64,000 bases of DNA, taken from assembly GCA_030549495.1 (NCBI GenBank), contig JAUIRK010000921.1, forward strand, positions 850,501 to 914,500, written 5' to 3'. Under the pieces are notes generated by a model. That model saw only the letters and a program-made list of their open reading frames with translations. It had not been told where the DNA came from and searched no databases. Shown in pieces: positions 58,710 through 64,000 of the stretch. Each line of letters begins with the position of its first letter. Positions within the stretch are counted from its first letter, which is position 1. The DNA comes from Nectonema munidae (lineage: Eukaryota > Nematomorpha > Nectonematoida > Nectonematidae). A program made the translations under genes and the position numbers.

Positions 58710-60018
58710 TCTCATAACCTTCGGTTAGGGGTAGACAACTTGTTATCCCACCTATTAATTTTTTCCAATGTATTTACGATTTCATCTCCAAACTATATCT
58801 ACAATATTCATCTTAAGATTAGATATTCTCTCTACCTGTATACTACGATATTCATCTTCAACTGTATACTAGATTTTCTATTCCATGAAAAAACTAGAGA
58901 AATTTAATTTTGTTCTTAGATTAAGATTTGATATTCATTCGGGGAGAGATGCTACATAAGTTATTACCTATATACATTATACCTGCATACTACGATTTCA
59001 TCCAATTATGGATAATTATATAAAGAATGAAAAATATTCTTTAAAAAATCAAAAAATATCAAACTTTCTGTTCATATTTTGTCTCATAGATTTAAAAGTT
59101 ATTCCTATACTTTGATTTAAAATTTTAAATATTATATTTGTGAATATCAAAGAATTGAAAAATAAATAAAAAATTTATATCGAAAAAAGATCGAAAATAA
59201 AAAAAAATTTATTCTTTTAAATATATCGTTCCCCTTACTTTTAAAATTAAAGTAAACAGTCTTTAATAATTAATTTTTATCAAATTATATACGAAAAAAG
59301 TAGGGGGAAGATATATTTAAAAAATAAATATTTTTTGATTTGAAATTTTTGATTCTTTGATTATTGAAAATATAATATTTAAAATGTCAAATTGCAAAGA
59401 TAGGTAATAACTTTTGTAAATCGTATGAGGTAGCAAAATATGAAAGAAAGTTTGATATTTTTTGATTTTTTAAAGAATATTTTTCGATTCTTTGATTAAG
59501 AATTTTATTTTGATTATTTGAATATAATATTTAAAATCGTGAAATTGAAAGTATAGGTAATAACTTTTGTAACATCGTATGGATAGCAAAATATGAAAAA
59601 GTTTGATATTTTTGATTTTTTAAAGAATATTTTTCGATTCTTTGATATGAATTATGGGTATACAGGTTGGAGATAATCGTAGTATGAGTATAATGTATAT
59701 AGGTAATAACTTATGTAATCGTCTCCCCGAATGAGGTATATCAAATTTGATAAGAATGTGAAAGAAAGTTGAACATTGTCTCCTAGTTATTTGTACATGG
59801 AATAGAAACCATCGTAGTATACAGGTTGAAGATGAATCATCGTAGTATACAGGTTAGAAATGAATCATCGTAGTATACAGGTTGGAGATGAATCATTGTA
59901 GTATATAGTTTGGAGATGAATCATCGTAGAATACAGGTTGGAGAAGAATCATCGTAATATACGGGTTGGAGATAACACGCAAGTTGTCTACCCGCGTTCA
60001 ACCGTACAGGTTATGAGA
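58710..60018. mobile_element. Fold-back element with subterminal 28-bp repeats
   Basis: The left end TAACCTTCGGTTAGGGGTAG ACAACTTG pairs with the right end (complement TAACCTGTACGGTTGAACGC GGGTAGACAACTTG). Between the ends, the arms read inward as inverted copies: GATTTTTTAAAGAATATTTT with TTCGATTCTTTGAT on the right, its complement near 59020 on the left, and a centre near 59270 (CCCCTTACTTTT against AAAAAGTAGGGGG). The right arm holds a 28-bp tandem array at about 59808-59970, unit ATCGTAGTATACAGGTTGGA GATGAATC, in six copies; the left arm has two or three decayed copies. No coding sequence. Confidence 0.75.
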
Positions 60019-60038
60019 ATATATATATATATATATAT

Positions 60039-60668
60039 CAGGGCAGTTCAAGGCGGAGGGCAGTGAGGAGCAATTGCCCCTGGGCGCCACACCTAGGGGG
60101 CGCCATTTTATTGCCACTGACGTCAACGCAGCAGAGCTTGCGATGGAAATTGAGGACATTCAAATGTTTTTGAAACCACAGAAGGTAAAACCGGTAAACG
60201 CTAAAAAGTTACTTGGTTTCCTGTCCTTGCACTCAGGACTCTGTCCGAATATACAAGTGGCTCTGAATATCATGCTGATAATTGGAACTTCTATTGCATC
60301 CTGTGAAAGGTCATTCAGCAAGCTAAAACTTATTAAGTCCTACCTAAGGAGCACTATGGGTAAGCCCGCCTCCAAAGTCTGGCTCTTATGAGCATTGAGA
60401 AAAGTTCTCGATTGTGTTGATTTTGACGAAGTCATCAATAATTTTACTGCTGCTAAAACACGAAAAATGAACATCTGAGGAGACTGTCTTCGACTCAGTC
60501 AGTATATATATGAATTATGTGGCTTAATAAAAATGTGAGAATTTGTTTTCTAAATCACTTTTTAAACCAGAATGGAGTGGGGATGAGTGAGGAAAGAAAG
60601 AGCAAGAGGTAAGGGGCTCCATTCAGGACCTTTGACCTGGAGCGCCAGGATCCCTTGATACCGCCCTG
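60039..60668 (+). mobile_element. Internally deleted hAT element, 630 bp
   Basis: Left end CAGGGCAGTTCAAGGCGGAG and right end, on the complement, CAGGGCGGTATCAAGGGATC form short imperfect TIRs. It sits inside an (AT)n tract, so the 8-bp target copy (ATATATAT) cannot be told from the tract. It keeps only the start of a frame and the dimerisation block: LNIMLIIGTSIASCERSFSK LKLIKSYLRSTMG at about 60264-60360. In a shifted frame LALMSIEK-like sequence and FDEVINNFTAAKTRKMNI end at about 60478. This is the hATC end of a ZMYM/DUF4371-type hAT; DNA binding and catalysis are gone. Confidence 0.85.
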
Positions 60669-60850
60669 ATATATATATATATATATTATATAGTGTACAT
60701 TTAGGTGCATGCTTTGAATGATATGCACAATTTGTTATTAACATCAAGTAGCTAAATAATACATAAAATACTAAACAACATACAAACTGAATATTAAGGA
60801 AACATGAGGAAATATATACGGTTTTTGAGGTATCGACAGCTCAAAAAAAA

Positions 60851-63556
60851 TTATATTCGAAAATGATAGTCAGAATTATAAAGTACAGATAGAACGCTTT
60901 TTTTAAATTTATACAAACTTGAAAAATCTAGAGAATATAGATGTTTTAATAAAGTACGTGGGCCTAAGTTTCAACTTTGTTAGAAGACTTTTATGAGAGG
61001 AGTAAAATAATGAAACTTATCATAGGATCTTGTATTATAAGAGTAAATAGAGTTATTTCTAGAATAGAAGTCATTAAAAAACCCATGAATATGGTTGGTA
61101 GAATTATAGAAAAAAATTGAAGAAACTAAATAGTTGATTTGGTATATGTTTAGATGAAAAATAGTATTCTTATTGATGTTCAAAAATAATCTGTATTGGA
61201 GAGAGTTGATTCTACTCAAAAGCGTATAATTAGATCCCCAGAGTATACTTGCATACTTTATATGGGCGTATATATATGCATAATAAAGTACTTTGCTTAT
61301 CTTTGGAGGAATAAATTTCTAATTTTTCCGAGAATGTCAGAACACAGTGATATTTTGACAATAACAGATTTTATATGCAATGTCCAAGAAAGTTTTTCAG
61401 TTAAAATTACACCAAGAAAGTCGTTCACAAATAACGTCAACCTTCTTTTGATAAATTTCAACCCCCTCCTCTCTCATGTCAAATTTTAGATATATCATTA
61501 CTTAACAAAATCGACTTATGTCAACTTTGGATACCCCCCCGGCTCTGTTTTAGTTGACGTAAATTAATTTATCAATTTTTAATGCAAGATCATTGAAAAA
61601 AGGTCGACTAAAGAAAATCATTGTACTTACTCTTATCATAGTTTATATTTAACAAATTCATTTTTGCCCAAAGCGACACCATTTTAAGATAGTCATTTAC
61701 TTTACAATTTATTGAATCATTTTCAGACATTTTAAACAGCAGTTACATCATCAGCGTAGATATACACTGTACATTTTTTTGAAAGAAAAGAAGGCAAATT
61801 ATTAATGATTGATCCTTGTGACATTGGATAAACCGATGAAGAAGTTTTATTATGAGAAACAAAAAAGTGCCGATCAGATATGTATCTAAAAAGCCATGAA
61901 TTAGTCTGAACGAAAACCAAGTTTAAACAATTTGTGGTTTACAGAGTCGAAGGCTTTCGCAAAATCTATAAACACAACTAAAGAAGAAACATTACCATAA
62001 AAGTTTTCATATATGCCAGAACAAAAATGTAGCAATGCCTTTTCAGTACAAGATCCCGAAAGGAAAGCGTACTGTTGATAAGAAATTAATACGAACTTGG
62101 TGATAAAAGAAATCATTTTAGTTAAAATAATTTTTTCAAAGATTTTCGAAAAAACCGATGACAGAAATAGGCCTAACGTTTGATGGAGAAAGTTTCTTGC
62201 CACTTTTATGCAAAGTTTAACTGCCAGATTTCAGATAAACAGAGGAAATTAAAAGTAAAATTTATAGAAGAAAGAAAAACTACAAGCCCACCAAAATTTG
62301 CATTCAAACTACGTATATTTACATGTAAGATTTTAAATGAAGTTGAACTCTAGGTTTTTCAACTTTTCTTGTGAAATCAGTTTTGAGTTAGAAAGATAAT
62401 CATCAAAATCATTAAATATTACTGAATTAAGCAAATTATATTTATACTCAACAGTCATAAGAATTAAAATATTTTAATTATTTAAAACTTGGTTTACGAT
62501 ATCAATTTCTTTTTGATAGAAGTTCATTTTCAAATTTGCTAAAGTATAGCATACATTTGAATTAGCCTTGTGATTAGGGTCTAATTTTTTATCTGCACAT
62601 AACTTGCAGAAAAATTTATCATCACAGCTTTTTTTTATTGCAATCTTGTGACAAATGGTTTAAGCCACAAAATCTGCATAAAGGGTCGTTTAAACAACCA
62701 GTACTAATATGTCCATAACTTATACATTTATAGCATACTTTGAGAAATGGTTTAAAAAGCGAAAACGAGTGAGATAAGGAATTTATAAAAATATATTTAC
62801 TTGAGTGAACATAGTTGACACATTCTTTGTTTACCCTAAACGCGACATTACAGAAGTTAGATGTCTTAAACTTAACTTAAAAACTTTTAGTAGAGAATTT
62901 TTAGGTATTTTGTTTTGCATACAAATAGCTTCCTTAATTTTATCGATACTAACTGTATTATTTATGTTCCTTATTACAAAAGTGGGCAACCTTTGAACTA
63001 ATCTTTCAAAAACATAGTTATTTGTTGTCAAAAAAGCTTAAAGTCGGCTTTGAGAATCATCATTAGAAGAATCGATTAGCAAGGAACCATCCTGACACTT
63101 TTTGTATTTAGTGAAGCACAAACCATTACTCAACGGATTTAATAATTCTGTTATACGTTTTTCAATACTTGTTTTGATAAATCGCATGAAAAAAAAACTT
63201 TTTATTTTAATTCTATATTTAGGATTGAAAAAATTTGGAGATTTGGGAGGAACAAACGTATTATTATTTTGCTTAGAAACGATTTTTGAAAAATTATAGC
63301 TTGCTTTCATCACCATATCTGAGTAAGATGGTTTAAATGTTATACTAAAGGGTGTAAAACTTGATGTTTTCTTTAAGATAACATCTTTGATAGCTGAAGT
63401 TTCTGCAGATAAAGATGTCAGTTTAGAATTAATTGAATCGAGAGCGTTTAGTTTAGAATTAATATTATCAATCTTTAAAATTTATTTTTTTAACTTTAGT
63501 TAAGCAACATTTTATATCTTTTTTGACGTCAATTGTGAACGACCCCATCAAGATTT
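60851..63556 (-). mobile_element. LINE retrotransposon with ORF1 zinc knuckles, decayed and internally shortened
   Basis: Minus strand. ORF1 starts near 63553 (MGSFTIDVKKDIKCCLTKVK) with a coiled-coil-like stretch (KLNALDSINSKLTSLSAE). It continues KRITELLNPLSNGLCFTKYK and FERLVQRLPTFVIRNINNTV and ends in two CCHC knuckles (CYKCISYGHISTGC and CRFCGLNHLSQDC) near 62650-62730. ORF2 then enters directly in reverse transcriptase: FEKIILTKMISFITKFVLIS, CTEKALLHFCSGIYENF, VVFIDFAKAFDSVNHKLF, SQGSI, YIYADDVTAV near 61740 and LWAKMNLLNINYDKSK. The C-terminal part RINSLQYRLFLNINKNTIFH to YNTRSYDKFHYF follows, with a stop at 60851. The endonuclease is missing, so there is an internal deletion near 62250-62550. 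Several shifts and stops. A different family from the LINE at 48.6-51.7 kb; likely Jockey or CR1 group. Confidence 0.87.
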
Positions 63557-64000
63557 TGTATGAGTGTCTATACCCCTTCCATCGAAAATGAAATAATGAA
63601 ACAGTTAGTAAAAGTGGAAAGCAAATTAAAAAAAATTATCATAGAAAATTAGAAAAAATTCCTTTAAATAATGAGATTTTAGAGATCAAATTAACATATA
63701 ATATTAAAATGAACAAATAAACAAATCAAATTAACATATAATATTAATTAAAATGAACAAATAATAAAAGTTAAGAACAATAAAATAAAAATGAAATAAT
63801 TTGAAATCAAAAAAAAGTCCTGTTGTATTTGGAGTTGGAAAAAACCAAAAAAAAACTATGGCAACTTTCACATTCTTAATTTTCTTTTTCCATAGCAAAA
63901 AGTTAAAAAAAGAAGGAGGAACAGAATATTTATAAACTTTCTACTATAAATAAAAAACTAAATGAAATAAAGACGCCATTTTAAATTAGATTATAATGAA
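63557..64000. other. AT-rich end of window
   Basis: Contains a direct repeat of about 27 bp (AAATCAAATTAACATATAAT, twice near 63685-63745). No gene seen; could be 5' UTR of the LINE. Confidence 0.4.

Overview
The window is AT-rich animal nuclear DNA, most likely from an arthropod; gene structure and transposon load would fit a copepod such as a salmon louse, but that is a guess. Genes have introns, flanking DNA is full of decayed DNA transposons, LINEs and MITEs, and there is no sign of operons or prokaryotic layout. I recognise four host gene families by translation: a STAR/KH RNA-binding protein of the held-out-wings/quaking type (minus strand, partial, 32-4379), a NIPSNAP-domain protein (plus strand, 6051-6614), a ZC4H2 zinc-finger protein (minus strand, five exons, 9323 to about 19103) and the small anaphase-promoting-complex subunit CDC26 (minus strand, present twice, 26593-26805 and 42819-43031).

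Layout. 0-4.4 kb: 5' part of the quaking-like gene, whose first intron carries an inverted-repeat element. 4.9-6.6 kb: a broken piggyBac transposase back to back with the NIPSNAP gene. 9.3-19.1 kb: ZC4H2, whose introns hold a pogo-type transposase fragment, two minisatellites, a hairpin element, TTAA-flanked MITEs and a dispersed GAGTCGG-rich repeat. 19.65-48.42 kb: a head-to-tail duplication of a segment of about 12.6 kb. Each copy holds CDC26 plus the same decayed elements: a DUF4371-type hAT, an element protein of unknown class, a ZBED5-like hAT and another hAT. Copy A also carries a 3.6 kb Merlin transposon with TIRs of about 0.9 kb and an 8-bp target duplication; copy B keeps the empty site. 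48.42-56.09 kb: one large TTAA-flanked inverted-repeat element of 7.66 kb, holding a LINE and two minisatellite arrays with units near 150 bp. 56.1-60.0 kb: AT-rich repeats and a fold-back element with 28-bp subterminal repeats. 60.0-60.7 kb: a 630-bp internally deleted hAT element. 60.85-63.56 kb: a second LINE.

The host genes show no functional link to each other (RNA binding, mitochondrial or vesicle-linked NIPSNAP, neural ZC4H2, cell-cycle CDC26). The main story is genome structure: a recent tandem duplication carrying a cell-cycle gene, with one breakpoint at the end of a TTAA element, uneven divergence between the copies, and a Merlin insertion that separates them. A false duplication made by placing two haplotypes in tandem during assembly must be excluded first.
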